Positions 17,318-26,297 of a stretch of 64,000 nucleotides of DNA are shown in pieces. The stretch's first letter is position 1; each line of letters starts with the position of its first letter. The notes under the pieces were generated by a model that made no database searches, was not told where the DNA came from, and worked only from the letters and a program-made list of their open reading frames with translations. The translations under genes and the position numbers were made by a program. This DNA is from Marisediminicola antarctica. GTDB lineage: Bacteria > Actinomycetota > Actinomycetes > Actinomycetales > Microbacteriaceae. Location of the stretch: NCBI RefSeq assembly GCF_009930795.1, contig NZ_CP017146.1:2170001-2234000 (forward strand). Direction: 5' to 3'.

Positions 17318-17902
17318 GTGACAATTCGGGTGCTCGGCATCGATCCGGGACTCACCCGCTGCGGCGTGGGAATCGTGGATGTCGACGCGAACCGGGTCGC
17401 GCGACTTGTCGAGGTGACCGTCATCCGAACCCCATCGGACATGCCGCTCGAACAACGCCTTCTCGCGGTGGGCGCCGGGATCGAGGAGCTCCTCGACCGA
17501 TTGGCGCCCGATGCGGTGTCGCTCGAGCGGGTCTTCGCGCAGCAGAACCTCAGCACCGTGATGGGCACCGCCCAAGTGAGCGGAGTTGCGCTGCACGCGG
17601 CCGCGAAACGCGGGCTCGCCGTCGGGCTGCACACACCGTCGGAGGTCAAGGCCGCCATCACCGGTTACGGCTCGGCCGACAAGAAGCAGGTGCAGGCGAT
17701 GGTCGCGCGAGTGCTGGGCCTCGCCGAGGCGCCAAAGCCGGCCGACGCTGCTGATGCGCTTGCGATTGCGATCTGCCACGCGTGGAAACGCGGAGGCGCC
17801 TCGACACCGATCGCCAATGGGCACACCCCCGCGCAGGATGCATGGCTCGCCGCCGAGCGTGCGGCGGCGAAGCCGGTGGCCAACCGTAGGCTTGCACCAT
17901 GA
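17318..17902 (+). CDS. ruvC: Holliday junction endonuclease RuvC
   Basis: 194 residues with an RNase H-like fold. VLGIDPGLTRCG carries the first catalytic Asp, SLERVFAQQN the Glu, and KPADAADALAIAICH the C-terminal acidic pair. It nicks Holliday junctions symmetrically, guided by RuvAB. The GTG start has no strong ribosome binding site and lies 8 bases after yebC. The TGA overlaps ruvA (ATGA). Confidence 0.96.
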   Translation: MTIRVLGIDPGLTRCGVGIVDVDANRVARLVEVTVIRTPSDMPLEQRLLAVGAGIEELLDRLAPDAVSLERVFAQQNLSTVMGTAQVSGVALHAAAKRGLAVGLHTPSEVKAAITGYGSADKKQVQAMVARVLGLAEAPKPADAADALAIAICHAWKRGGASTPIANGHTPAQDAWLAAERAAAKPVANRRLAP

Positions 17903-18534
17903 TCTCCTCTGTGCGCGGCACTGTCATCGCCGTGGCCGGGACCACCGCCATCATCGAGGTCGGGGGAGTGGGCCTTGCCGTCAGCGTGACACCCCAGTTG
18001 GTCCTCTCTCTCCGGATCGGAACCGAGGCGCGCCTTCACACCGCGCTCATCGTGCGCGAAGACGACCTCGCCCTGTTCGGGTTCCAGGAGGCGGATGAAC
18101 TCGCCGTCTTCGACCTGCTTCGCGGGGTGACGGGCGTCGGCCCGAAGTCGGCGATCGGGGTGCTTGCCGCGATCAGCCCCGCCGAAATCGCCACCGCCGT
18201 CGCCACCGAGAACGACGGGGCATTCCGCAAGGTCTCCGGGATCGGCCCGAAGACGGCGAAGCTCATAGTGCTGTCGCTCGCCGGCAAGATGCTGCCGTTC
18301 GCCGCCACGGCACCGAGCGCGCCGACGAGCGCTAATCCCGTCAGCAAGAATGTGCTCGTCGCTCTCGTCGGGCTGGGCTGGTCGGAGCGGGTCGCCGCGC
18401 AGGCCGTCGACGAGGCCGTCGCCGAGGCATCCGCCACGGAGGCCGCGAGCGTGCCCGCCCTGCTGCGAGTCGCTCTCACCCGCCTCGGTCCGCGCCAGGC
18501 GAGCGCCGCCCGCAGCGAAGGAGTGCCCTCATGA
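17899..18534 (+). CDS. ruvA: Holliday junction DNA helicase subunit RuvA
   Basis: 211 residues: N-terminal OB fold ([21 protein letters not shown]), two helix-hairpin-helix motifs ([14 protein letters not shown] and [19 protein letters not shown]) and a C-terminal domain III that contacts RuvB. It holds the junction in square-planar form. ATGA overlaps on both sides (ruvC, ruvB) fix its place in the resolvasome operon. Confidence 0.97.
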   Translation: MISSVRGTVIAVAGTTAIIEVGGVGLAVSVTPQLVLSLRIGTEARLHTALIVREDDLALFGFQEADELAVFDLLRGVTGVGPKSAIGVLAAISPAEIATAVATENDGAFRKVSGIGPKTAKLIVLSLAGKMLPFAATAPSAPTSANPVSKNVLVALVGLGWSERVAAQAVDEAVAEASATEAASVPALLRVALTRLGPRQASAARSEGVPS

Positions 18535-19586
18535 TCGACCCGGCCGACCCGTCGATGGCAATCGTGCGTCCTACCCCGGAATCGGATGCCGAGCTGGCCT
18601 TCGAAGGCGCCCTGCGCCCCAAGTCCCTTGCCGAGTTCGTCGGACAGGCGAAGGTGCGCGCGCAACTGCAGCTGCTCCTTCAGGCCGCGACGCTGCAAAA
18701 CCGCACCCCCGATCACATCCTGCTCGCCGGCCCGCCGGGTCTCGGCAAAACGACGCTCGCGATGATCGTCGCGGAGGAGAGCGGACGGCCCCTGCGGATG
18801 TCGAGCGGGCCGGCGATCCAGCACGCCGGCGACCTCGCCGCTGTGCTGTCGTCGCTCGTGCCGGGCGAGATCCTCTTCATCGACGAGATTCACCGCATGG
18901 CCAGGCCCGCCGAAGAGATGCTCTATCTCGCGATGGAGGACTTCCGCATCGACATCATGGTCGGCAAGGGGGCGGGGGCGACCTCGATCCCGCTCGACCT
19001 GGCGCCGTTCACCCTCGTTGGCGCAACCACGAGATCGGGCCTGCTGCCCAACCCGCTGAGGGACAGGTTCGGGTTCACCGCGCATCTCGAGTTCTACGCC
19101 GAATCGGAGCTCGAGCAGGTTCTCGTGCGGGCGGCGGCGCTGCTCGACCTTCCGATCGACCGGTCCGCCCTGGCCGAGATCGCCGGCCGTTGCCGGGGCA
19201 CCCCGCGCATCGCGAACCGGCTGCTCCGCCGGGTGCGGGACTATGCCCTTGTGTACGGCGGAGGTGCCGGGCTCGGAGCGGTTCATGGCGCACTCGACCT
19301 GTACGACGTTGACGAACTCGGGCTCGACCGGCTCGACCGCGAGGTCATGACGACGATCCTCACCCGGTTCGACGGGGGACCCGTCGGCCTCAGCACCCTC
19401 GCGGTGTCGGTCGGCGAGGAGGCGGAGACGGTCGAGTCGGTCGTCGAGCCGTTCCTCGTGCGGATCGGCCTGCTGACCCGCACCCCGCGTGGCCGGGTCG
19501 CCACGAGGCTGGCATGGAAGCACTTCGGGTTGCAGTCCGCCGCCCCCGGCACGGTGAGCCTCGGCCTCGATATCGATGGCCTATAA
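18531..19586 (+). CDS. ruvB: Holliday junction branch-migration ATPase RuvB
   Basis: 351 residues. Walker A GPPGLGKT (67-74), Walker [11 protein letters not shown], sensor [19 protein letters not shown] and the C-terminal winged helix ([10 protein letters not shown]-like, here [16 protein letters not shown]) define RuvB, the hexameric motor of branch migration. The stop codon overlaps a TATAAT box that likely drives the yajC-secDF transcript. Confidence 0.97.
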   Translation: MIDPADPSMAIVRPTPESDAELAFEGALRPKSLAEFVGQAKVRAQLQLLLQAATLQNRTPDHILLAGPPGLGKTTLAMIVAEESGRPLRMSSGPAIQHAGDLAAVLSSLVPGEILFIDEIHRMARPAEEMLYLAMEDFRIDIMVGKGAGATSIPLDLAPFTLVGATTRSGLLPNPLRDRFGFTAHLEFYAESELEQVLVRAAALLDLPIDRSALAEIAGRCRGTPRIANRLLRRVRDYALVYGGGAGLGAVHGALDLYDVDELGLDRLDREVMTTILTRFDGGPVGLSTLAVSVGEEAETVESVVEPFLVRIGLLTRTPRGRVATRLAWKHFGLQSAAPGTVSLGLDIDGL

Positions 19587-19587
19587 T
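19582..19587 (+). promoter_or_regulatory. Consensus -10 for yajC-secDF
   Basis: A perfect TATAAT spans the ruvB stop codon and lies 80 bases before the yajC start. It is the only full -10 consensus seen at this locus; the -35 position is poor, so the promoter may need an activator or depend mainly on the -10. Confidence 0.5.
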
Positions 19588-19667
19588 TCAAGCTGGCCTT
19601 ATCGGGCTTTGACCTGGGCTCGTCGCAGCCCGCACATTACACAAGCCGCGGAAGGCTCGTTCATCAC

Positions 19668-20102
19668 ATGGACCCCACACTAATTCTTCTCGTTGTCGCG
19701 CTTGGCGCCTTCATCGTCTTCCAGGTGTTCCAGGGCAGAAAGCGCAAGCGCGAGACCGAGGAACGCCAGACGAAGTTCGTTCCCGGCGTCGAGGTCATGA
19801 CGAACTACGGCCTCTACGGCACCATCCTCACGATGGATGAGGAGACCAACGTCGTCGAGATCGAGTCGGCACCCGGAACGGTCCTCAGGATCCACCGCCA
19901 GACGATCCTCAAGGTCGCTGACTATGCCGTCGTCGCCGAGCCCGAGGAGGCGACCGACGTACTCGAGAACGATGAGTCGGCCGTCATCGACGAGAACGAC
20001 GTGGACGGATCACGCGTCGTTGCCCCCGAGTTCGGCGAGCGGGTCGAGCGGGTCGAGCCCGAAGCTACCCCCGCCGATCAGCCCAAGAAGTCGGACGACT
20101 AG
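19668..20102 (+). CDS. yajC: Preprotein translocase accessory subunit YajC
   Basis: 144 residues: one N-terminal membrane helix (LILLVVALGAFIVFQVFQGR), the cytoplasmic YajC core (FVPGVEVMTNYGLYGTILTM ... VLRIHRQTILKVA), and a long acidic tail. It associates with SecD and SecF in the membrane. The gene is followed by secD after 99 bases that show no other gene. Confidence 0.94.
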   Translation: MDPTLILLVVALGAFIVFQVFQGRKRKRETEERQTKFVPGVEVMTNYGLYGTILTMDEETNVVEIESAPGTVLRIHRQTILKVADYAVVAEPEEATDVLENDESAVIDENDVDGSRVVAPEFGERVERVEPEATPADQPKKSDD

Positions 20103-20201
20103 CACCAAACCTGTTCCGCAGTCCCGCGTGTTCGCGCGGCGGCCCACCTCAAGGATGCGCGAATGACACTCCGTACATCCGAATAGAAAGCTGAGTTCCC
20201 G

Positions 20202-21932
20202 GTGGCAAGATCCACTCCGGCCAAGAAGGCCTGGCGTTCACTGACCTGGCTCCTGGTCCTCATCGCCACACTGACGGCGGTGAACGCCGGGGGTGTGCTC
20301 TTCTCCAACGGCTCCTGGACCCCGAAACTGGCGCTCGACCTGGAGGGCGGAACCCAGATCGTGCTCCAGCCGCAGCTCGGCGAGGGCGAGACCGTCTCGG
20401 GTGAACAGCTGACTCAGGCCGTGAGCATCATCCGCCAGCGCATCGACGCTGGCGGTGTCTCCGAGGCGGAGATCAGCACCCAGGGCACCCAGAACATCGT
20501 CGTGTCGATCCCGGGTGTGCCTGACCAGCAGACGCTCGACCGGATCGAGTCCTCCGCGAAGCTCGAGTTCCGCCCGGTTCTCGTCACCGACGCCGCAGCC
20601 ACCAGCTCCACCGGGGAGGACGGTGCGGATGCCAGTGCAGCTCCGAGCGACCCGGCCGCGGCGCCGCTCGAGTCGACACCGAGCATTAGCCCGACCGACC
20701 CGAGCGACCTCAACTACGTGACCCCGGCGCTACTCGACCAGTTCACGAACTTCAACTGCGACGACGTGGATGCCCTGGGGCTCAACACCGCACCCTCCGA
20801 CCAGCCCATCGTCACCTGTGACGACACTGATTCGGTCAAGTACATCCTCGGCCCGGTGGAGATCACCGGGGAGAACATCTCCGACGCGAGCGCCGGACTC
20901 TCGACGAACAGCCAGGGGGCAACCACCAACGAGTGGGGCGTCAACCTCGAGTTCGACGCCACCGGCACCGAGCAGTTCGCCGCGGTCTCGGAGCGCCTGT
21001 TCGCGCTCGAGGGCGCGCGTAACCAGTTCGCTGTGGTGCTCGACGGCCGGGTCATCACCGCCCCGACCACCGGAGGGGTGTTCACCAACGGCGAGGCGCG
21101 CATCACCGGTTCGTTCACTCAGGAATCGTCCCAGGCCCTTGCCGACCAGCTCAAGTTCGGTGCCCTCCCGATCGGCTTCGAGGTGCAGAGCCGCGACACG
21201 ATCTCGGCGACTCTCGGGTCGAGCCAACTGACCAGTGGCATCATCGCCGGATTCATCGGCCTCATCCTCGTCGTGATCTACTCCCTTTTCCAGTACCGGC
21301 TCCTCGGCTTCGTGACCGTCGCCTCGCTCATCGTCGCCGGCGTTCTCACCTATCTGGTCCTCGCGATCCTGTCGTGGAGGCAGGGATTCCGGCTCTCCCT
21401 CGCCGGCGTCGCAGGGCTCATCGTGGCCATCGGGTTCACCGCCGACTCCTTCATCGTCTACTTCGAGCGCATCCGGGACGAGCTGCGCGACGGGCGGAGC
21501 CTCGAGGCGGCCGTCGAGGCCGGCTGGACGCGCGCGCTGCGCACGATCCTCGCGGCGAAGGGCGTCAACATGCTCTCTGCCGTGGTGCTCTTCGTGCTCG
21601 CGATCGGCAACGTGCGCGGCTTCGCCATCACGTTCGGGATCACTGTGATCATCGACGTGCTCGTGGTCGTGCTCTTCACACACCCGATCATGCAGCTTCT
21701 GGCAACGACACAGTTCTACGCGAACGGCCACCGCCTCAGCGGACTCGATCCGCAGGCCCTCGGCGCCGTTTACCGAGGCCGAGCCCAGTTCCGCGCACCG
21801 GCGGCGGTCGCACCGGGCAAGAAGGCGGCTGGCGGTAAAGAGACCGTCCGACGCCAGACCATCGCCGAACGGAAGGCCGCCGAGGCCGAGAAATCGTTCG
21901 AGGACGCATCGACCAAGGGAAAGAAGTCCTGA
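20202..21932 (+). CDS. secD: Protein translocase subunit SecD
   Basis: 576 residues. An N-terminal membrane helix is followed by the large periplasmic-type P1 region with LDLEGGTQIVLQP, a low-complexity Ser/Pro/Ala insert (about 135-170), and the five-helix C-terminal bundle with GFTADSFIVYFERIRDELR. SecD and SecF use the proton gradient to pull proteins out of SecYEG. A charged Lys/Ala/Glu tail of about 50 residues lies after the last helix. The start is GTG. The stop shares a base with the secF ATG. Confidence 0.96.
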   Translation: MARSTPAKKAWRSLTWLLVLIATLTAVNAGGVLFSNGSWTPKLALDLEGGTQIVLQPQLGEGETVSGEQLTQAVSIIRQRIDAGGVSEAEISTQGTQNIVVSIPGVPDQQTLDRIESSAKLEFRPVLVTDAAATSSTGEDGADASAAPSDPAAAPLESTPSISPTDPSDLNYVTPALLDQFTNFNCDDVDALGLNTAPSDQPIVTCDDTDSVKYILGPVEITGENISDASAGLSTNSQGATTNEWGVNLEFDATGTEQFAAVSERLFALEGARNQFAVVLDGRVITAPTTGGVFTNGEARITGSFTQESSQALADQLKFGALPIGFEVQSRDTISATLGSSQLTSGIIAGFIGLILVVIYSLFQYRLLGFVTVASLIVAGVLTYLVLAILSWRQGFRLSLAGVAGLIVAIGFTADSFIVYFERIRDELRDGRSLEAAVEAGWTRALRTILAAKGVNMLSAVVLFVLAIGNVRGFAITFGITVIIDVLVVVLFTHPIMQLLATTQFYANGHRLSGLDPQALGAVYRGRAQFRAPAAVAPGKKAAGGKETVRRQTIAERKAAEAEKSFEDASTKGKKS

Positions 21933-22918
21933 TGGCCAACCTCACGCAGTTCGGAAACAACCTCTACACCGGCAAGACATCGGTCAACTTCGTCGGCAAG
22001 CGCCGCCTCTGGTACTCCATCGCGGTCGTGCTGATGGCCATCTCGGTGATGATCCCGCTCGTGGGCGGAGGATTCAACTTCGGTATCGAGTTCCGGGGCG
22101 GTTCCCAATTCCAGATCACCGGTGCGTCGACGGTGGAGCAGCAGCCGGCGATCGACGCAGTGCAGCAGGTCGTGCCGGGTGAGGTCACCCGGGTGACGAC
22201 GGTGGGTACCGACGGCGTGCGGGTGCAGACCGACCAGCTCAGCGACGACGAGACCCGGGAGGTTGCCGCGTTTCTCGCGGACGCCTATGGGGTGCCGGTC
22301 GACGACGTCACCGCCTCGTTCATCGGCCCGAGCTGGGGTGCCGACATCACCGAGCAGGCGGTCCGGGGCCTCCTCGTGTTCCTCGCGCTCGCCTCGATCA
22401 TCATGGCCCTCTACTTCCGAACCTGGAAGATGTCGGTCGCCGCGATGGTCGCACTGCTTCACGACCTCGTTATCACCGCCGGCGTCTACGCCGCCACCGG
22501 CTTCGAAGTCACGCCCGCCGCGATCATCGGGTTCCTGACGATCCTCGGATTCTCCCTGTACGACACCGTCGTGGTCTTCGACAAGGTGCGGGAGAATACG
22601 GGAGAGCTCGGGCAGCAGTCGCGGTACACCTTCGCCGAGGCCGTCAACCTCGCGGTGAACCAGACCCTCGTGCGATCCATCAACACGGGCGTCGTCGCCG
22701 CACTGCCCGTCGCCGCGATCCTGTTCATCGGATCGTTCGTACTCGGCGCGGACACGCTGCGCGACATCTCCCTCGCGCTGCTCGTGGGCATCATCGTCGG
22801 CACCTACTCGACGATCTTCATCGCCGCGCCGCTCTACGCCCAGATGCGCGAGGGAGAACCCGAGATCCGCACGACCGACGAGCGCACCCGCATTGCCCGC
22901 GGCGAAGCCGCGGCCTAG
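21932..22918 (+). CDS. secF: Protein translocase subunit SecF
   Basis: 328 residues with six predicted membrane helices. GIEFRGGSQFQI opens the extracytoplasmic domain, and GFSLYDTVVVFDKVREN is the conserved SecF motif in the bundle. It forms the SecDF motor with the preceding gene product (TGATG overlap). A rhodanese gene follows after 13 bases, where Mycobacterium has apt further along. Confidence 0.96.
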   Translation: MANLTQFGNNLYTGKTSVNFVGKRRLWYSIAVVLMAISVMIPLVGGGFNFGIEFRGGSQFQITGASTVEQQPAIDAVQQVVPGEVTRVTTVGTDGVRVQTDQLSDDETREVAAFLADAYGVPVDDVTASFIGPSWGADITEQAVRGLLVFLALASIIMALYFRTWKMSVAAMVALLHDLVITAGVYAATGFEVTPAAIIGFLTILGFSLYDTVVVFDKVRENTGELGQQSRYTFAEAVNLAVNQTLVRSINTGVVAALPVAAILFIGSFVLGADTLRDISLALLVGIIVGTYSTIFIAAPLYAQMREGEPEIRTTDERTRIARGEAAA

Positions 22919-22931
22919 AGGAAGTCGACCC

Positions 22932-23288
22932 ATGACAATGGCGGGCAACAGCGGGCCGGACTCGGTGGCGGCGGACGATGCCATCGCCGACGTGAGCGCG
23001 CAGCGGGCCGTGCTGCTCGACGTGCGCGAGCAGCACGAGTGGGACCTCGGTCATTCACCGCTGGCCACCCTCATCCCCATGTCGCAACTGCAGGGAAGAA
23101 TCGACGAGTTGCCGATCGGACGCCGCCTGCTCGTGGTCTGCCACTCCGGCCAGCGCTCCGCCCGTGTGCAGGCCGCGCTTGTCGAGATCGGGTATGACGC
23201 ACTCAACGTGGCAGGCGGCATGATCGCCTGGCAGCTGGCCGGTGGCGAGATCGTCGCAGAGGGCCCAGGGCCCGCCCGCGTGGACTGA
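22932..23288 (+). CDS. Rhodanese-like domain protein
   Basis: 118 residues forming a single rhodanese domain: AVLLDVREQHEWDLGHS at the start and the active loop VVCHSGQRSAR with the persulfide cysteine. The enzyme likely transfers sulfane sulfur, but its acceptor is unknown. AGAGGAAG lies 8 bases before the ATG chosen; an in-frame ATG two codons later is possible. It follows secF closely and is probably co-transcribed. Confidence 0.88.
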   Translation: MTMAGNSGPDSVAADDAIADVSAQRAVLLDVREQHEWDLGHSPLATLIPMSQLQGRIDELPIGRRLLVVCHSGQRSARVQAALVEIGYDALNVAGGMIAWQLAGGEIVAEGPGPARVD

Positions 23289-23355
23289 ATGGTGCCGAGC
23301 GGATGGGCGGCTGACGCCCCGAGCGAACAGCACCACCAGCACGCCTCGCCGATGC

Positions 23356-23361
23356 TATTTT
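23356..23361 (+). promoter_or_regulatory. Candidate -10 of relA
   Basis: TATTTT lies 19 bases before the relA ATG, giving a leader of about 13 bases that holds GGGGAGAGGTAGG as ribosome binding site. The -35 is unclear. Confidence 0.4.
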
Positions 23362-23380
23362 TGCGGGGAGAGGTAGGACC

Positions 23381-25657
23381 ATGAGCGAGATCACGACGTC
23401 GAACCTCTCATCGCTGCGCACGCTCCTGCCCCGCCTGTTCTCGAAGGCGCAGCCGGTCGGGGCCGTTGACCGCCTCATCCGCACCGCGCGCACCAATCAT
23501 CCGAAGGCCGACATCTCGGTCATCGAACGTGCCTACGTGACAGCCGAGAAGGCCCACCGGGGCCAGATGCGCAAGAGCGGCGAGGCGTACATCACGCACC
23601 CCGTCGCTGTCGCGCAGATCCTTGCCGACCTCGGCATCGGCCCGAAGACACTCGCCGCGGCGATTCTGCACGACACCGTCGAGGACACCGGCTACAGCCT
23701 CGACCTGCTGCGCCAGGAGTACGGCGACGAGATCGCGATGCTCGTCGACGGTGTCACGAAGCTCGACAAGCTCAAGTACGGCGACAGCGCCCAGGCCGAG
23801 ACGGTGCGCAAGATGGTCGTGGCGATGTCGAAGGACATCCGCGTGCTCGTGATCAAGCTCGCCGACCGTCTCCACAACGCCCGCACCTGGGGCTTTGTGG
23901 AATCGGAGTCGGCCCGGCGCAAAGCGCAGGAGACCCTCGAGATCTACGCGCCGCTCGCGCACCGCCTGGGAATCCAGACGATCAAGTGGGAACTCGAGGA
24001 TCTCTCGTTCGCGGTGCTCTACCCCAAGCTGTACGTCGAGATCGAGAGCCTGGTGCGGCAGCGCACCCCACAGCGTGAGGAATTCGTGCAGGAGGTCATC
24101 GACGCCGTCGGCGAGGACCTCAAGGTCAACCGGGTCAAGGGCAAGGTCGCCGGGCGACCCAAGCAGTACTACTCGATCTACCAGAAGATGGTCGTCCGCG
24201 GCCGGGAGTTCGACGAGATCTACGACCTCGTCGGCATCCGCGTCCTCGTCACGTCGCTGCGCGACTGCTACGCCGTGCTGGGCGCGATCCACGCTCGCTG
24301 GACACCGATTCCCGGCCGGTTCAAGGACTACATCGCCACACCGAAGTTCAACCTCTACCAGTCGTTGCACACGACTGTCATCGGACCGCACGGCCGCCCT
24401 GTCGAGATCCAGATCCGCACGGAGGAGATGCACCGCCGGGCCGAATTCGGCGTCGCGGCGCACTGGAAGTACAAGGACCGCATGAACGGCGGCAAAGCCG
24501 CCGCCGCCGGCATGGCCGGAGCGGGCGCGAGCCTCACCGACGAGGGCGATATGGCGTGGCTCGCCCACATCACCGATTGGCAGGCTGAAACGGTCGACCC
24601 GAGCGAGTTCCTCGACTCACTCCGTTTCGAGATCGGCGCGAAGGAGGTCTACGTTTTCACCCCGCAGGGGAAGGTCATCGGCCTTCCCGCCGGGGCGACA
24701 CCCGTCGACTTCGCCTACGCCGTGCACACCGAAGTCGGCCACCGCACCATGGGGTCCAAGGTGAACGGGCGCCTCGTTCCGCTCGAGACGACCCTCACCA
24801 GCGGTGACGTCGTCGAAGTCTTCACGTCGAAGAACCCCGACTCGGGTCCCAGCCAGGACTGGCTGACGTTCGTCAAGAGCCCCCGCGCACGCAACAAGAT
24901 CAAGCAATGGTTCACCAAGGAACGCCGCGACGAGGCCATCGAGCAGGGCAGGGACGCCATCGCGCGCGCGATGCGAAAGCAGAACCTCCCGCTCCAGCGC
25001 CTGATGAGTCAGGACTCGCTGAGCGAGGTCGCGGCTCAGCTCCGTTACGACGATGTGTCGTCGCTCTACGCCGCCGTCGGCGAGGGCCACGTGTCGACCC
25101 AGTCGGTGCTCGAGAAGGTGCTTGCCACGATCAACACCGACGCCGAGACGGAGGACGCCGAGCTGACCCTGCCGAGCCGCGGCAAGTCGAAGCAGCTGCG
25201 CAACAGCGACTCCGGCGTTCTCGTGCGCGGCGCGCCGGACATCCTCGTCAAGCTGGCCAAGTGCTGCACCCCGGTGCCCGGCGACCCGATCGTCGGGTTC
25301 GTCACCCGCGGCGCGGGAGTTTCCGTGCACCAAGCCGACTGCCACAACGTCTCGTCGCTGCAGAATGAGCCTGAGCGGATGATCGAGGTCGAGTGGGCTC
25401 CATCGTCGAAGAGCATCTTCCTCGTCCAGATCCAGGTCGAGGCGCTCGACCGCTCCGGGCTGCTGTCGGACGTGACACGGGTGCTGTCCGAGCACCACGT
25501 CAACATCCTCTCCGCGACCGTGACCACCTCGAGCGATCGCCTCGCTCTCAGCCGCTTCGTCTTCGAGATGGGCGACACCACCCACCTCGACCGCGTGCTC
25601 AACGCGGTGCGCCGCATTGATGCCGTGTACGACGTCTACCGGGTCAGCGCCGGCTGA
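23381..25657 (+). CDS. relA: Bifunctional (p)ppGpp synthetase/hydrolase (Rel)
   Basis: 758 residues with all domains of a long RSH protein: HD hydrolase (H97-D98 in ILHDTVEDTGYS), synthetase (GRPKQYYSIYQKM ... YDLVGIRVLV, then YQSLHTTVIGP), TGS (VYVFTPQGKVIGLPAGATPVDFAYAVHTEVG), the zinc-finger/CC region (KLAKCCTPVPGD) and a C-terminal ACT domain (LLSDVTRVLSEHHVNIL). It makes and degrades the alarmone on the ribosome. The 3' end overlaps by 14 bases the convergent gene on the minus strand. Confidence 0.97.
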   Translation: MSEITTSNLSSLRTLLPRLFSKAQPVGAVDRLIRTARTNHPKADISVIERAYVTAEKAHRGQMRKSGEAYITHPVAVAQILADLGIGPKTLAAAILHDTVEDTGYSLDLLRQEYGDEIAMLVDGVTKLDKLKYGDSAQAETVRKMVVAMSKDIRVLVIKLADRLHNARTWGFVESESARRKAQETLEIYAPLAHRLGIQTIKWELEDLSFAVLYPKLYVEIESLVRQRTPQREEFVQEVIDAVGEDLKVNRVKGKVAGRPKQYYSIYQKMVVRGREFDEIYDLVGIRVLVTSLRDCYAVLGAIHARWTPIPGRFKDYIATPKFNLYQSLHTTVIGPHGRPVEIQIRTEEMHRRAEFGVAAHWKYKDRMNGGKAAAAGMAGAGASLTDEGDMAWLAHITDWQAETVDPSEFLDSLRFEIGAKEVYVFTPQGKVIGLPAGATPVDFAYAVHTEVGHRTMGSKVNGRLVPLETTLTSGDVVEVFTSKNPDSGPSQDWLTFVKSPRARNKIKQWFTKERRDEAIEQGRDAIARAMRKQNLPLQRLMSQDSLSEVAAQLRYDDVSSLYAAVGEGHVSTQSVLEKVLATINTDAETEDAELTLPSRGKSKQLRNSDSGVLVRGAPDILVKLAKCCTPVPGDPIVGFVTRGAGVSVHQADCHNVSSLQNEPERMIEVEWAPSSKSIFLVQIQVEALDRSGLLSDVTRVLSEHHVNILSATVTTSSDRLALSRFVFEMGDTTHLDRVLNAVRRIDAVYDVYRVSAG

Positions 25658-26216
25658 CACCCGACGCGGGCAGTAGTGCCGCCCGCAAGCGCTGTGCCGC
25701 GCGCACCTTGCCCGGCAGGTGCCGGCGCCGCTCGAGACCCGCGATTGCGGCGGGCAGGTCGAACCGCCCGATTCGCGCGAGCCCCGCGACGATCTCCTCC
25801 TCGGCCGCGCCGAACTCCGCGCAGAATCGGGTGAGGTCGATCGCGGTCCGCAGCGGGGTCGTGACGCGAAGCCCTCCGAGCACGGCCGTGTCGTCGGAGT
25901 CGAGCACCACCTCACGCACGGTGAACCGGGCCGCGCCGGCGAACCGGTAGCGCGCTGCCGCGTCGGCGCAGACCTGGTGCTGCGCGGGCGGATCGAGCAA
26001 CGCGCCCAGCACCCACGCGGCCGTGCGCTGCTCCGCGATGAGCCGGGCGGGCAGGATCGCCGCGAGAGACGCCGCACGCAGACTCGCGTGAGGCGCGAGG
26101 TCGATCGGGCCGAAGCACTCGTCAATGGCGAACAGCTCGCCGTCGAGCCTGGCCGCGTGCAGCTCCGCCTCCGGCAGGTCGAAACGCGAGAGCACGAGGG
26201 GGAGCAGCCGAGTCAT
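25644..26216 (-). CDS. AbiEi-like (type IV antitoxin family) protein
   Basis: 190 residues. The middle and C-terminal parts (LRAASLAAILPARLIAEQRTAAWVLG, and later LRVTTPLRTAIDLTRF) resemble the C-terminal region of AbiEi-family antitoxins and of related actinobacterial proteins often found alone. No AbiEii nucleotidyltransferase toxin gene is adjacent, so a toxin-antitoxin role is not supported here. The ATG has no Shine-Dalgarno; CATGAT lies six bases upstream, suggesting a leaderless transcript. The 3' end overlaps relA by 14 bases tail to tail. Confidence 0.65.
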   Translation of the reverse strand: MTRLLPLVLSRFDLPEAELHAARLDGELFAIDECFGPIDLAPHASLRAASLAAILPARLIAEQRTAAWVLGALLDPPAQHQVCADAAARYRFAGAARFTVREVVLDSDDTAVLGGLRVTTPLRTAIDLTRFCAEFGAAEEEIVAGLARIGRFDLPAAIAGLERRRHLPGKVRAAQRLRAALLPASGVSRR

Positions 26217-26222
26217 CCCTCA

Positions 26223-26228
26223 ATCATG
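26223..26228 (-). promoter_or_regulatory. -10 element of a leaderless promoter for the AbiEi-like gene
   Basis: On the minus strand CATGAT is followed by six bases and then the ATG at 26216. Four of six bases match TATAAT, and the spacing equals that of the other leaderless starts in the window. Confidence 0.4.
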
Positions 26229-26297
26229 GAGGGGAGGCACAGCTGGCAGGCCGGGGCGCGAGCGGTTGTGCACTCCCGCCCCCGTGCTGGTGTGGTG

